A program made the translations under genes and the position numbers. The notes beneath the pieces were generated by a model. That model ran no database searches, was not told the origin of the DNA, and saw only the letters and a program-made list of their open reading frames with translations. Of a stretch of 64,000 bases of DNA, positions 34,334 to 43,261 are shown piece by piece. Source of the DNA: Fibrobacter sp. UBA4223 (GTDB lineage: Bacteria > Fibrobacterota > Fibrobacteria > Fibrobacterales > Fibrobacteraceae); contig DFTB01000015.1 in the NCBI GenBank assembly GCA_002382975.1, forward strand, positions 79,428-143,427, given 5' to 3'. The stretch's first letter is position 1. Every line of letters starts with the position of its first letter.

Positions 34334-34590
34334 AGCTTGGCGTACACCTCTTCGAGGGTTAAACCTTTTTCGGCCATCATCACGGCCACGTAGTAGAGCA
34401 CCTGCGACAGTTCCAGGCACTGGGCGTCACGACTTTCGAAACGGGCGGCCATCCAGCTTTCGGCGGCCTCTTCCACCAGCTTCTTGCCGATGCCGTGGGG
34501 GCCCTTCTTGAACAGTTCCGTGGTTCCCTTGCCTTCGGGCATTTCTTTTTTGCGCTGGCAAGCCAGAGCGAACATCTCTTCAAATGTCAT
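34330..34590 (-). CDS. hisE: Phosphoribosyl-ATP pyrophosphatase
   Basis: An 86-residue enzyme of the second histidine step, with the helical MazG-like fold: KKLVEEAAES and the acidic helix after it bind magnesium. AGAGGT precedes the ATG. It is coupled to hisG by a four-base overlap. No other his genes are in the window. A likely -10 (TATCTTTA on the minus strand, near 34620) lies upstream. Confidence 0.92.
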   Translation of the reverse strand: MTFEEMFALACQRKKEMPEGKGTTELFKKGPHGIGKKLVEEAAESWMAARFESRDAQCLELSQVLYYVAVMMAEKGLTLEEVYAKL

Positions 34591-34915
34591 AATAACAGAC
34601 CTCTTGATTTTACGGCGGTAAAGATAGAAAAATGTCGCCCCATTGCCCCTTTGTATGGGTTGCCGGGGCTCGCCTCGGGTCTATGTTCAGGGGCATGGGG
34701 CTTAATCCATGTGGAAATGGCTGGTGTGAAATGTCGCGATGGTATTGGACGGTGCTGGATGGTGCAGCTAGTGTTATAGCTAAAAACTATAACTGATGAT
34801 AAGTAAATAGTATGGGAAAGGGCGAATATGGGCTAAAACGGCTTTTTTTAGCTAAATTTTGATGTTTTTATGACTAAAAGTGACATTAATAGCTATTTTG
34901 CTGGTTTAATCCCTA
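34591..34915. other. Divergent hisE-metY spacer with a perfect palindrome
   Basis: No gene is seen. At 34773-34793 lies a perfect dyad, GTTATAG with CTATAAC and a seven-base spacer CTAAAAA, of the size of a dimeric regulator site. A smaller TAATAGCTATT lies near 34887. Either could control hisE or metY. Confidence 0.4.
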
Positions 34916-34946
34916 TTGATTTTGTAGGAAAATAGTTTTACATTTG
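34916..34946 (+). promoter_or_regulatory. metY promoter
   Basis: TTGATT (34916-34921), a 17-base spacer and TACATTTG (34939-34946). The -10 matches the TAnnTTTG form known in Bacteroidetes. The leader would be about 180 bases and includes a strong hairpin. Confidence 0.6.
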
Positions 34947-34996
34947 CACCCGTAATCAAAATCGTACAACGAGTGATGGAAGCCAAGTCCTTATTC

Positions 34997-35061
34997 GTCA
35001 TCCTCGCGGAAGCGAGGATCCGCTAGAAAAGCAAACGGATCCTCACCTTCGTGAGGATGAC
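34997..35061. repeat. Double GTCATCCTC hairpin in the metY leader
   Basis: GTCATCCTCGC...GCGAGGATCC and its inverted partner GGATCCTCAC...GTGAGGATGAC form one long hairpin with two inner ones. It would be transcribed. Confidence 0.65.
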
Positions 35062-35080
35062 TGCTCTTGTCTCCATTACC

Positions 35081-35115
35081 CAAACCTCGAACCTCGAGCC
35101 CCGAACCTCAAACCT
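35081..35115 (+). repeat. Short CAAACCTCGAACCT repeats before metY
   Basis: Three or four near-copies of a (A/G)ACCTC(A/G)A word directly upstream of the AAGGACTTC ribosome site of metY. Confidence 0.55.
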
Positions 35116-35130
35116 AAAAAGGACTTCACC

Positions 35131-36417
35131 ATGACGACACAGAACAAACTTCACTTTGAAACCCTCCAGCTCCACGTGGGCCAGGAACAGGCAGACCCCG
35201 CCACCGATTCCCGCGCTGTTCCTATCTACCAGACCACATCCTACGTGTTCCACAGCGCCCAGCATGCCTCCGACCGTTTCCATCTGAAAGACGCGGGCAA
35301 CATCTACGGACGCCTCACCAACACCACCCAGGACGTTTTTGAAAAGCGCATCGCCGCCCTAGAAGGGGGCATCGCAGGCCTTGCCGTCGCATCCGGTGCG
35401 GCAGCCCTTACCTACGCCATTACGGCCCTCGCCCGCAAAGGCGACCACGTGGTGGCACAGCGCTCCATCTATGGCGGTACCTACAACCTGCTGCAGCACA
35501 CGCTTCGCCCCTTCGGCGTGGATACCACCTTCGTGGATATCCACAACCTGGACGAAGTCAAGGGCGCCATCAAGGACAACACCAAGCTTATCTTGATTGA
35601 GACTCTCGGCAATCCCAATTCCGACATCCCGGACATCGAGGCCATTTCTGAAATCGCCCACAAGAACAAGATTCCGGTGGTCATCGACAACACCTTCGGA
35701 ACGCCCTACCTGATTCGCCCGCTGGAACACGGCGCCGACATCGTGATTCATTCCGCCACCAAGTTCATCGGCGGTCATGGAACGACTCTTGGCGGTATCA
35801 TCGTTGACGGTGGAAAGTTCGACTGGGCGGCTAGCGGCAAGTTCCCGCAGTTCACCGAAGTAAATCCCAGCTACGGCGTGCCCTTTACCGCCGCCGCAGG
35901 GGCTGCCGCCTTCATCGTCTATATCCGCGCCATCCTCCTTCGCGACGAAGGCGCTGCCATTTCTCCGTTCAACGCCTTCCTCTTGCTGCAGGGCACCGAG
36001 ACCTTGTCGCTGCGTCTGGACCGCCATGTGGAAAACACCAAGAAGGTCCTGGAGTTCCTCTCGAAACACCCGAAGGTGGCCAAGGTGAACCACCCGAGCT
36101 TTGCGGACCATCCGCAGCACGCCCTCTACAAGAGGTATTTCCCCAACGGCGCGGGCTCTATTTTCACCTTCGATGTGAAGGGCGGCCAGGCCGAAGCCTT
36201 CAAGTTCATCGATAGCCTCAAGATTTTCAGCCTGCTGGCCAACGTGGCCGACGTGAAGAGCCTGGTGGTGCATCCTTACACGACGACTCACTCCGAACTC
36301 ACTCCGGAAGAACTCGCCGCCGCAGGAATCAGCCCCGCCACCATCCGCCTTTCTATCGGTACGGAACACTACGAAGACATCATTGCCGACCTGGATCAGG
36401 CACTTAGTGAGTTGTGA
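35131..36417 (+). CDS. metY: O-acetylhomoserine sulfhydrylase
   Basis: A 428-residue PLP enzyme of the Cys/Met metabolism family that makes homocysteine from O-acetylhomoserine and sulfide. The Lys that binds PLP is in HSATKFIGGHG. YGRLTNTTQD and the ETLGNPNSDIPDIEAI stretch match MetY rather than MetB. Length is typical of MetY (about 430). The leader ends AAAAAGGACTTCACC before the ATG, nearly identical to that of cysK. Both take up sulfide and are probably co-regulated. Confidence 0.93.
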   Translation: MTTQNKLHFETLQLHVGQEQADPATDSRAVPIYQTTSYVFHSAQHASDRFHLKDAGNIYGRLTNTTQDVFEKRIAALEGGIAGLAVASGAAALTYAITALARKGDHVVAQRSIYGGTYNLLQHTLRPFGVDTTFVDIHNLDEVKGAIKDNTKLILIETLGNPNSDIPDIEAISEIAHKNKIPVVIDNTFGTPYLIRPLEHGADIVIHSATKFIGGHGTTLGGIIVDGGKFDWAASGKFPQFTEVNPSYGVPFTAAAGAAAFIVYIRAILLRDEGAAISPFNAFLLLQGTETLSLRLDRHVENTKKVLEFLSKHPKVAKVNHPSFADHPQHALYKRYFPNGAGSIFTFDVKGGQAEAFKFIDSLKIFSLLANVADVKSLVVHPYTTTHSELTPEELAAAGISPATIRLSIGTEHYEDIIADLDQALSEL

Positions 36418-36533
36418 GTCGTGAGTTTTGAGTATTGAGTGATGAGTCGTCATCCTCGTGCCTCAAACCTCGTGCCTCAAACCTCGCGCCTCGAACCTCG
36501 TGCCTCGTGCCTCAAACCTCGTGCCTCAAACCT
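36407..36533. repeat. Word-repeat hairpin between metY and cysK
   Basis: The left half repeats GAGT(T/C)(G/T)TGAGT-like words starting in the last metY codons; the right half repeats CTCAAACCTCGTGC. The halves are imperfect reverse complements. The word set differs from that at 29056. Confidence 0.6.
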
Positions 36534-36588
36534 AACCATTCCGTTCAACTTTTATTAATTTCTAACTCAAAAAAAAGGACTTCAAACC

Positions 36589-37515
36589 ATGTCAAAAATC
36601 TATACATCTGCCGACCAGCTCATTGGTCACACCCCGCTTCTGGAACTCACTCACATCGAGGAAGGTTTCGGTGCCAAGATTCTCGCCAAGCTGGAATACT
36701 TCAACCCCGCCGGTTCCGTGAAGGACCGCGTGGCCAAGGCCATGCTGGACGACGCCGAAAAGAGCGGCAAGCTCAAGGCCGGTTCCGTGATTATCGAGCC
36801 CACCTCGGGTAACACTGGTATCGGTCTTGCCTCTGTGGCCGCCGCCCGCGGGTACCGCATCATCATCGTGATGCCCGAAACCATGAGTGTGGAACGCCGC
36901 CAGATCATGAAGGCTTATGGCGCCGAACTGGTGCTCACCGAAGGTGCCAAGGGCATGAAGGGCGCTATCGCTAAGGCCGAAGAACTGGCCAAGGAAATTC
37001 CCAACAGCTTCATTCCGGGGCAGTTCGTGAACCCGGCTAACCCGGCCGCCCACAAGGCAACCACCGGTCCCGAAATCTGGGAAGATACCGACGGAAAGGT
37101 GGACATCTTTGTGGCGGGTGTCGGCACCGGCGGTACGGTTTCCGGCGTAGGCGAATTCCTCAAGAGCAAGAATCCCGGTGTAAAGATTGTGGCCGTGGAG
37201 CCTGCAAGCTCTCCGGTGCTCAGCAAGGGTACCGCCGGCGCTCACAAGATCCAGGGAATCGGTGCAGGATTTGTTCCCGACACCCTGAACACCAAGATTT
37301 ATGACGAAATCATCGCCGTGGAAAACGAAGACGCCTTTATAGCTGGTCGCGAAATCGGCAAGAAAGAAGGCGTGCTGGTGGGCATTTCTTCTGGAGCGGC
37401 CCTCTGGGCCGCCAAGGAACTGGCTAAGCGCCCCGAAAACAAGGGCAAGACCATCGTGGCCCTGCTCCCGGATACCGGCGACCGCTACCTCTCTACGGCC
37501 TTGTTTGCAGAGTAA
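36589..37515 (+). CDS. cysK: Cysteine synthase A (O-acetylserine sulfhydrylase)
   Basis: A 308-residue PLP enzyme forming cysteine from O-acetylserine and sulfide. The PLP Lys is in [11 protein letters not shown], the substrate loop is PTSGNTGIG, and the phosphate loop is [26 protein letters not shown] precedes the ATG. It lies downstream of metY on the same strand, separated by a 170-base repeat, and ends at a bidirectional terminator. Confidence 0.95.
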   Translation: MSKIYTSADQLIGHTPLLELTHIEEGFGAKILAKLEYFNPAGSVKDRVAKAMLDDAEKSGKLKAGSVIIEPTSGNTGIGLASVAAARGYRIIIVMPETMSVERRQIMKAYGAELVLTEGAKGMKGAIAKAEELAKEIPNSFIPGQFVNPANPAAHKATTGPEIWEDTDGKVDIFVAGVGTGGTVSGVGEFLKSKNPGVKIVAVEPASSPVLSKGTAGAHKIQGIGAGFVPDTLNTKIYDEIIAVENEDAFIAGREIGKKEGVLVGISSGAALWAAKELAKRPENKGKTIVALLPDTGDRYLSTALFAE

Positions 37516-37565
37516 AAGTCCCTCTAGTAGATGTTCGCCTTCGCGAACATGACAAGAGTTACGTC

Positions 37566-37592
37566 ATCCTCGCGCAGGCGAGGATCTTTTAT
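37566..37592. terminator. Bidirectional terminator between cysK and the GH44 gene
   Basis: Stem ATCCTCGC/GCGAGGAT with a four-base loop, followed by CTTTTATTT. A second hairpin (ATGTTCGC/GCGAACAT, 37531-37550) lies before it. Confidence 0.6.
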
Positions 37593-39577
37593 TTATTTAC
37601 AACGACCATCTGGCTCTTGCCGCCGACTTGCAGAATGTATCGGCCCGTGGCAGGCACGCTAAGCTTCAGCGTCGCTCCGGCAGCACCGTTCCACAGGCCG
37701 CTGCGGATAACTTGGCCCAAGGTGTTCGTCAGGGCGTAGCGGCTGTTCTGCTGCAAGCCGTCAATGTGAATGTCCCGATTCTGGACGGTGACGGAATGCT
37801 GGAACAGATTGCCGGGTAATGCGGTAATGTAGTCAGGATTTCCGGAGTTTGAACTGCCGGGGTTTGAAGCTGAGGAATTGTTGATGACCGAGGCAGATGA
37901 ACTGCTTGGAGGAATGGCCCCCTGTCCTTTGAACAGTACCGCGGTGATGGACTTGGCGGGGAGACTCGTAGAAATCGTATTGTTGGCCACCTGCACCGAT
38001 CCTTTTTTCAGGGCGTTTTTAGTGTGGGAAACAAAGGTTTCGCCGGTAATTCCCGAAAGGGTGAGAGTCTCTGCAGAACCACCCGCCGCTTTAAAATCAC
38101 TGATTGTCAAGTTCACATCTTGGGCGTCCTTTTCGGCGCGGTTCACGAAGATGACCGTAAGCGAATCACCCTTGTTGCTGATGGAACTGTAGGCGGATAT
38201 CAGGGAGTCGTTACTGGAGGTGGACTGCACGCGGTTTTCGTGGCCGTAGCGGCTGAACAGGTGGACTGTTTCGTACATGCCGTCGCCCCAGGTCCACGGG
38301 GTGAAAATCTCTACGCCATTATCTTGCATGGTGCCGAGGAAAGACGCGTAGGTCAGTGCCGTCACCATGGGGTCGGAATCGTTCAGGTTGGTTTCGGTAA
38401 TGGCGAGCGTGATACCGTGATCTTTACCGAAGTACTTTTCGAGCCACTGGTTGATGCGTACAAAGATGTAGGACTTATAACCCTTCTCCTTGTCGCTCCA
38501 ATCGCATGTTCCGGAGGCGCATCGCACACCGTTGCCGCCCATGTAGTAGTAGGTGGTGTCGAACAGCACGCGATGCCAGTTGACACGGCTTTCATAGTCT
38601 TTTTCGGTGGGATACCAGTGAATATCGAACACGTCCAAAAGGCGTTTGCCGGAGGACTTTTGCGCTTCGGCGACTTTCTTGATAAAGAATTCCAGCCAGC
38701 AGTATTCCTTGCCGTCGATCTTGGGCCTGCTTTCGTCGTTGTAGGCGCCAATGTGGCACCATTGCCACTCGTTGGCGACCACGGGGCCGGTAAGCTTGAT
38801 GTCTCCCCAGGCGGCACGGGCCTTCTTGGCTACGTCAATGTAGCGTTCAACGAGGAAATCTCCGGTCACGGGCAGGTCCAAATCGTTGTGGGTGCCGCGC
38901 CAGATGTCCATCTCGTTGTCCATGCTCCAATATCTAAAACGGCTCATGTCGTACTTCAGTTCGTCTTTCCAATGGGGAATAATTGCGACAGTGGAATCGG
39001 CGGGCCATTTCATGTTGTAGAGCGAGGCGTCGCCCGCTTTAGTTTGCGTTTTTCCATCGTCGGATACTTCGCCACCGCCCGCAAGGTCGAATGTCTGTGA
39101 CGGATATGAACCGTGTTCCTGTTTCCAGTTCCAGTCCGGGAAATTGTATTCGGTGCTGCTTGCTGCATAGCCCGTGAGCTGGAAGGCGTACATCGCGTCG
39201 ACTCCCGGCATGTTGTCGAGAACCTTTTTTGCCGTAATGTCCCAGTCGTGCTTATAGACATTGTTGAACCAGTCAGGGTGGGCTGTGAGTTTTCTTCGCC
39301 AGTTGTAGCGGGTGGCGTTGTTGCCGTTGTTGGCGCGCATCATGTGGATGCCCGATTCCAGCACTTTGTTTATGAAGTTGGTCTCGGCGGTATCGCTCTC
39401 GACGCTGGTGTCGCTGACCTTGTCAATGTTCCGACCATACAGGTAGGGCGAAATCTTCTTGATGCCTGCGTCGGCATCGACCGTTACATTGATGGCTGCG
39501 TTGGCTGCTGCGAACAAGCCTGCGGTAACCGCTGCTGCAAGGACGCTGGAAAACTTCGGCATTTTCACTTTTCCCAT
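37589..39577 (-). CDS. Exported glycoside hydrolase family 44 endoglucanase-like enzyme
   Basis: A 662-residue enzyme from ATG 39577, which follows GGGAGG by five bases. A signal peptide (to about ANA, residue 28) leads into a GH44-type catalytic domain: YLYGRN, NNATRYNW, the putative acid/base Glu in SMDNEMDIW, FDIHWYP, and the putative nucleophile in ITETN. It should cut beta-1,4-glucan or xyloglucan outside the cell. A Ser/Asn/Pro linker (about 565-590) joins a 75-residue tail ending GRYILQVGGKSQMVVVNK, like a type IX secretion sorting domain. Catalytic assignments are by analogy. Confidence 0.85.
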   Translation of the reverse strand: MGKVKMPKFSSVLAAAVTAGLFAAANAAINVTVDADAGIKKISPYLYGRNIDKVSDTSVESDTAETNFINKVLESGIHMMRANNGNNATRYNWRRKLTAHPDWFNNVYKHDWDITAKKVLDNMPGVDAMYAFQLTGYAASSTEYNFPDWNWKQEHGSYPSQTFDLAGGGEVSDDGKTQTKAGDASLYNMKWPADSTVAIIPHWKDELKYDMSRFRYWSMDNEMDIWRGTHNDLDLPVTGDFLVERYIDVAKKARAAWGDIKLTGPVVANEWQWCHIGAYNDESRPKIDGKEYCWLEFFIKKVAEAQKSSGKRLLDVFDIHWYPTEKDYESRVNWHRVLFDTTYYYMGGNGVRCASGTCDWSDKEKGYKSYIFVRINQWLEKYFGKDHGITLAITETNLNDSDPMVTALTYASFLGTMQDNGVEIFTPWTWGDGMYETVHLFSRYGHENRVQSTSSNDSLISAYSSISNKGDSLTVIFVNRAEKDAQDVNLTISDFKAAGGSAETLTLSGITGETFVSHTKNALKKGSVQVANNTISTSLPAKSITAVLFKGQGAIPPSSSSASVINNSSASNPGSSNSGNPDYITALPGNLFQHSVTVQNRDIHIDGLQQNSRYALTNTLGQVIRSGLWNGAAGATLKLSVPATGRYILQVGGKSQMVVVNK

Positions 39578-39609
39578 ATACACCTCCCGTTTTTTTGAAA
39601 TCTAGTACT

Positions 39610-40536
39610 TTATTTCTCCACCACGATTAGCTCCGGCTCGCCACGGCCCGGCAATGGCCTGAAAATCTTTACGTTGGTCTGAGTGGCGGGGCCTCCGAAG
39701 GCCTTCATCTCGCAGGTGAACAAGAAGTTGGTGCCCGCCACCACCTGGGTGGAGACACTCAGGGGTTTTAGGCTCAGGTAACCGTAGTCCTTGGTGGCGG
39801 CGGCAAACACGGCGGAATCTTCGGCTGTAAGCGGGCGCTGTTCCGAATAGCCGCCCATGAGCATCTCTTCGGTCTTGCCTTCTGCAAGGTTGGCGAAGAA
39901 GGCCTCCACTTCGGCGGACACGACGGAATCCGCACCTTCGGCGCTGATTCGCTTGTTGGAAATCCCGTAGGCGAGGGTCACGTTGGCCTTCGGTTCCAGG
40001 GTCTTGAGTTCGGCGGCGCTGGCCTTGCGGCCGCCGCTACCGTAGGTGCAGAAGGGCACCACCACCTTACCGCTCAGGTCGTTGGAATCCAAGAAGCTGT
40101 AGATGGGGGGCGCGAAGGTGCCGAACATGATGGGGTAGCCCAAGAAGACGGTGTCGTATTTGGCCAGGTCCGCCTTGGGGTTTGCGAGGGCGGGCCACTG
40201 CTTGGATTCCCGCTGGACCCGTACGGCGGCGACGGTGCTGTCGTAGGTAGAGGGGTAGGGGGTGGCGGTCTTGATTTCAAAGACGTCGGCGTTCCGTGCC
40301 TTCTGGAAAACATTGGCCACCTTCTTGGTGGAGCCTGTCTGGGAGTAGAACACCACCAGGGACTTGGAGGGCGCGGTCTGTTCAGCAGGCAGTTCTGCGG
40401 CCTGCTTGGTAGCCTGTTTTGCGGTCGTCTTGTTTTGGGCGGGTTCCTGGTTGCCGCAGGCGCACAGGGCAAGGGCGGTAACAGCGACAGCGAAACCGCT
40501 GAACTTTGTAATGAAACTATCCAACCTCAGGTTCAT
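39610..40536 (-). CDS. Flavodoxin-like lipoprotein
   Basis: A 308-residue protein from ATG 40536, preceded by a strong GGAGG. Residues 1-27 form a lipoprotein signal with lipobox LCAC. After a Gln/Lys/Ala linker a flavodoxin domain starts VVFYSQTGSTKKVA, the FMN phosphate loop, and continues with the LGYPIMFGTFAPP and PFCTYGSGG loops. The last 90 residues form a separate beta-rich domain. An envelope-anchored flavodoxin is unusual and suggests electron transfer outside the cytoplasm, with or without FMN. Confidence 0.75.
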   Translation of the reverse strand: MNLRLDSFITKFSGFAVAVTALALCACGNQEPAQNKTTAKQATKQAAELPAEQTAPSKSLVVFYSQTGSTKKVANVFQKARNADVFEIKTATPYPSTYDSTVAAVRVQRESKQWPALANPKADLAKYDTVFLGYPIMFGTFAPPIYSFLDSNDLSGKVVVPFCTYGSGGRKASAAELKTLEPKANVTLAYGISNKRISAEGADSVVSAEVEAFFANLAEGKTEEMLMGGYSEQRPLTAEDSAVFAAATKDYGYLSLKPLSVSTQVVAGTNFLFTCEMKAFGGPATQTNVKIFRPLPGRGEPELIVVEK

Positions 40537-40632
40537 AAAATCCTCCGTTCCTATAAGGGCGATTACTTGGCAAAAATAATTTTTATAATCTATATTAATC
40601 TGGGAGATTATATACGATGTTCTGCCAAACTT

Positions 40633-40685
40633 CGTCATTCCGGGCTTGACCCGGAAACTAGATGGCAAATCAAGTTTGCCATGAC
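40633..40685. repeat. GTCATTCCGGG...CATGAC element
   Basis: GTCATTCCGGGCTTGACCCGGAA carries its own hairpin, and the unit closes with GGCAAATCAAGTTTGCCATGAC. It is of the dispersed family. Confidence 0.6.
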
Positions 40686-40758
40686 GCACGCTTGGAATAG
40701 TGCAATCAAGTATATAATTCTCTTAAAACATAGATAACAAACGAGTTTTTGGGCTTAT

Positions 40759-41892
40759 ATGAAAATCCCTTTTAACCAGCCCCCCTTTGTGGGCACCGAA
40801 TTTGACTACGTGCGGGCCGCCGTAGAAAGTGGCCGCATTTGCGGTGACGGCCAGTTCAACCAGAAGTGTCATGCCTGGCTGCAGCAAAAGACGGGGGTGG
40901 CCCGTGCGCTTTTGACCACCAGCTGCACCCATGCGCTGGAAATGTCTGCTCTCATTTGCGGAATCAAGCCCGGCGACGAGGTGATTATGCCCTCGTTCAC
41001 CTTTGTCTCTACCGCTGACGCCTTCGCTATGCGTGGGGCCAAGTGCGTGTTCGTGGATATCCGGCCCGACACCATGAACATCGACGAAAAGCTCATCGAG
41101 GCGGCCATTACCGAAAAGACCCGCGCCATCGTGCCGGTGCACTACGCCGGTGTGGCCTGCGAAATGGACACCATCAACGCCATCGCCAAGAAGCACAACC
41201 TGTTCGTCATCGAAGATGCCGCCCAGGGCATGATGTCCACCTACAAGGGTCGCTCGCTTGGCGCTTTGGGCGATTTTGGCTGCTACAGTTTTCACGAGAC
41301 CAAGAACTACAGCATGGGGGAGGGCGGCGCCATCCTCATTGCCGACAAGAAATATTCCGACCACGCCGAAATCATCCGCGAGAAGGGCACCAACCGCGTG
41401 CAGTTCCATCGGGGCGAGGTGGACAAGTACACCTGGGTAGAACTGGGCTCCAGCTATCTGCCCAGCGAGCTGAACGCTGCCTACCTCTACGCCGAACTGG
41501 AGAACGCTCAGAAGATTTTCGACAACCGCATGGCCAGCTGGAACGCCTACCGCGAATGCCTGCAGTGCCTTGCCGACGCTGGCGACCTGCAGCTCCCATA
41601 CATTCCGGCGGAATGCTCCCACAACGCCCACATGTTCTACCTGAAGGTGGCGGATTTAAAGACCCGCACCGCCCTCATTGCCCACTTGGTCAAGAACGAC
41701 ATTTTGGCGGTGTTCCACTACGTGCCGCTCCACACCGCTCCGGCAGGCAAGCGCTTCGGCCGTTTCAACGGCGAAGACCGCTACACCACCAAGGAAAGCG
41801 ACCGCCTGTTGCGACTGCCTATGTTCTACGGGCTAAAACCCGCCGACCTGGAGTTTGTCTGCAACAAGGTGAAGGAATTCTTCGGGAAATAG
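40759..41892 (+). CDS. rffA: dTDP-4-amino-4,6-dideoxygalactose transaminase-like (DegT/DnrJ/EryC1 family)
   Basis: A 377-residue PLP aminotransferase that adds an amino group to a dTDP-keto-sugar for surface glycans. The N-terminus IPFNQPPFVGTEF and TTSCTHALEMSALICGI match RffA/WecE closely. The PLP Lys is in SFHETKNYSMGEGG and the Asp is in VIEDAAQ. It opens the polysaccharide locus. No other dTDP-sugar gene lies next to it. Confidence 0.9.
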   Translation: MKIPFNQPPFVGTEFDYVRAAVESGRICGDGQFNQKCHAWLQQKTGVARALLTTSCTHALEMSALICGIKPGDEVIMPSFTFVSTADAFAMRGAKCVFVDIRPDTMNIDEKLIEAAITEKTRAIVPVHYAGVACEMDTINAIAKKHNLFVIEDAAQGMMSTYKGRSLGALGDFGCYSFHETKNYSMGEGGAILIADKKYSDHAEIIREKGTNRVQFHRGEVDKYTWVELGSSYLPSELNAAYLYAELENAQKIFDNRMASWNAYRECLQCLADAGDLQLPYIPAECSHNAHMFYLKVADLKTRTALIAHLVKNDILAVFHYVPLHTAPAGKRFGRFNGEDRYTTKESDRLLRLPMFYGLKPADLEFVCNKVKEFFGK

Positions 41893-41894
41893 GG

Positions 41895-42899
41895 CTACAT
41901 CTCGAATCCGGCTTCTACCATGCACTTCTGCGCGAAGGCGTTGGCTTCGTCTTCCTTTTCGGGGTGGTTGTGGGTGATTTCGATGTTCTGCAGGCAGATT
42001 CCCTTCTTGCCGTGATACAGCACGTGGGCCAGCTCATGGAAGAACGTGAACCACATGGCGGCCCGCTTCTCGAAGCGGTCGTGCAACTGGATTAGCGGAA
42101 CGTCTTTGTACCAGCGGTACATGCCGTGAATCGGCGCGCACTTGAAATTTTGCACGAAAAGCACACGAATCCCGATTTTGCGGCACAGTTCCTGCAGGCC
42201 GGTCATGCAGTCGTCAACCACCTCGGCTTCTGGGGTCCAGTAGGTAATGCGCTTTTTGCCTTTGGGGCGCACCTTGTTGGCCGCCGCAAACGCAATGATT
42301 TCGGGGAGAGCAGCTTTTAGGCGCTTGCGCACCGGAATCTGTTCCTGCTTTTCCATCGGGTCTCGGTCCGCAAGGATTTCGCCGCGACGAATCCATGCCG
42401 ATGTGGCATACGGGTCCTTGACTTCGGCAAGGGAGATGCGGAACGCCACCTTCAGCCGGGCGTCCTTGTAGTAGCCGTCCCACGCCTTGGGGGATGCTAC
42501 CGCAAAGAACTTGAGAAGCGAAAGCCCTGATTTGTCGTCGCCCTCGTTTTTATCGTGCCGCACCCAGTTGCGCACGTCAAGCTCCTCGGGAAAAGACTTT
42601 CTCCAGAGAGGCTGGTTGTCAAGGGAGGCTTTGACATATTCGCGGGCAAGGTACTCATCGTACGCAATTTGACGGCGCAACCAGAAACTCGCTGGAATTT
42701 CGGTAATCATCTCAAGCGAAATTGCCACTTCCGGCGTTATACGGCAGTTTCCCTGCAAAATATCGTTCACCGCCTTTGGGGTGTAGCCCATACGCGCGGC
42801 CAAATCGTTGGCATCCAGGCCCATTTCTTTCAGTTTTTCCGACAGGGTCCTACCTGGCGGAGTCACATAAGCCAATTCATCACATCTATAAACCTGCAT
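41895..42899 (-). CDS. higA: HigA-type antitoxin fused to an ImmA/IrrE-like Zn-metallopeptidase
   Basis: A 334-residue protein from ATG 42899, five bases after AGGAG. The N-terminal 75 residues are an Xre/HigA helix-turn-helix (LSEKLKEMGLDANDLAARMGYT). The C-terminal part is an ImmA/IrrE-type protease domain with HELAH near residue 285 and a distal Glu-rich region. HigA antitoxins are usually about 100 residues. The cognate toxin gene lies eight bases upstream. The protease half may cleave itself or a partner under stress, which is inference. Confidence 0.8.
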   Translation of the reverse strand: MQVYRCDELAYVTPPGRTLSEKLKEMGLDANDLAARMGYTPKAVNDILQGNCRITPEVAISLEMITEIPASFWLRRQIAYDEYLAREYVKASLDNQPLWRKSFPEELDVRNWVRHDKNEGDDKSGLSLLKFFAVASPKAWDGYYKDARLKVAFRISLAEVKDPYATSAWIRRGEILADRDPMEKQEQIPVRKRLKAALPEIIAFAAANKVRPKGKKRITYWTPEAEVVDDCMTGLQELCRKIGIRVLFVQNFKCAPIHGMYRWYKDVPLIQLHDRFEKRAAMWFTFFHELAHVLYHGKKGICLQNIEITHNHPEKEDEANAFAQKCMVEAGFEM

Positions 42900-42907
42900 A
42901 AGCACTC

Positions 42908-43231
42908 CTACTTGTGATAATCTACAATTTCTAGAATAGAAACGGCGTTTTCGACAATCAAACCAATAATATTTCCAGCACTATTCATAACCGGCTTAAA
43001 GATAAGCCTATAGGGATGGTCTAAATCGCACGCCCATTGTCCGGCGCGATTGCCTACCAGCTCGTGATATCGTCCTGGAACATTTTTTAATGACTCCAGA
43101 TCAGCGGCACCCTGAAGATCGTTTATCCTATCCAAATAAACCTCCGCACGGCGTTGCCCCATTTTTCTTACTGCATAGGCTTTATCCCCTGCGCAACGAG
43201 CTAATTCTTTATCCGCATACACAACTTGCAT
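42908..43231 (-). CDS. higB: HigB-type (RelE/ParE superfamily) toxin
   Basis: A 107-residue protein with the plasmid-maintenance killer pattern: an N-terminal strand (QVVYADKELARCAGD), a long helix with RRAEVYLDRINDLQGA, the LVGNRAGQWACDLDHPYRLIF region with conserved Arg, and a final EIVDYH. HigB toxins are ribosome-dependent mRNA interferases. It is the first gene of the module, as usual for higBA. Confidence 0.82.
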   Translation of the reverse strand: MQVVYADKELARCAGDKAYAVRKMGQRRAEVYLDRINDLQGAADLESLKNVPGRYHELVGNRAGQWACDLDHPYRLIFKPVMNSAGNIIGLIVENAVSILEIVDYHK

Positions 43232-43261
43232 TCAGCCCTACATAAATTTTACTACACTTAT

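Noticed and set aside
34591..34900. A SAM or other sulfur riboswitch upstream of metY
   Set aside because: No conserved riboswitch core was recognised; the leader hairpin is a dispersed repeat.
33325..36533. CRISPR array
   Set aside because: The repeats are short, degenerate words without regular spacers, and no cas genes are present.
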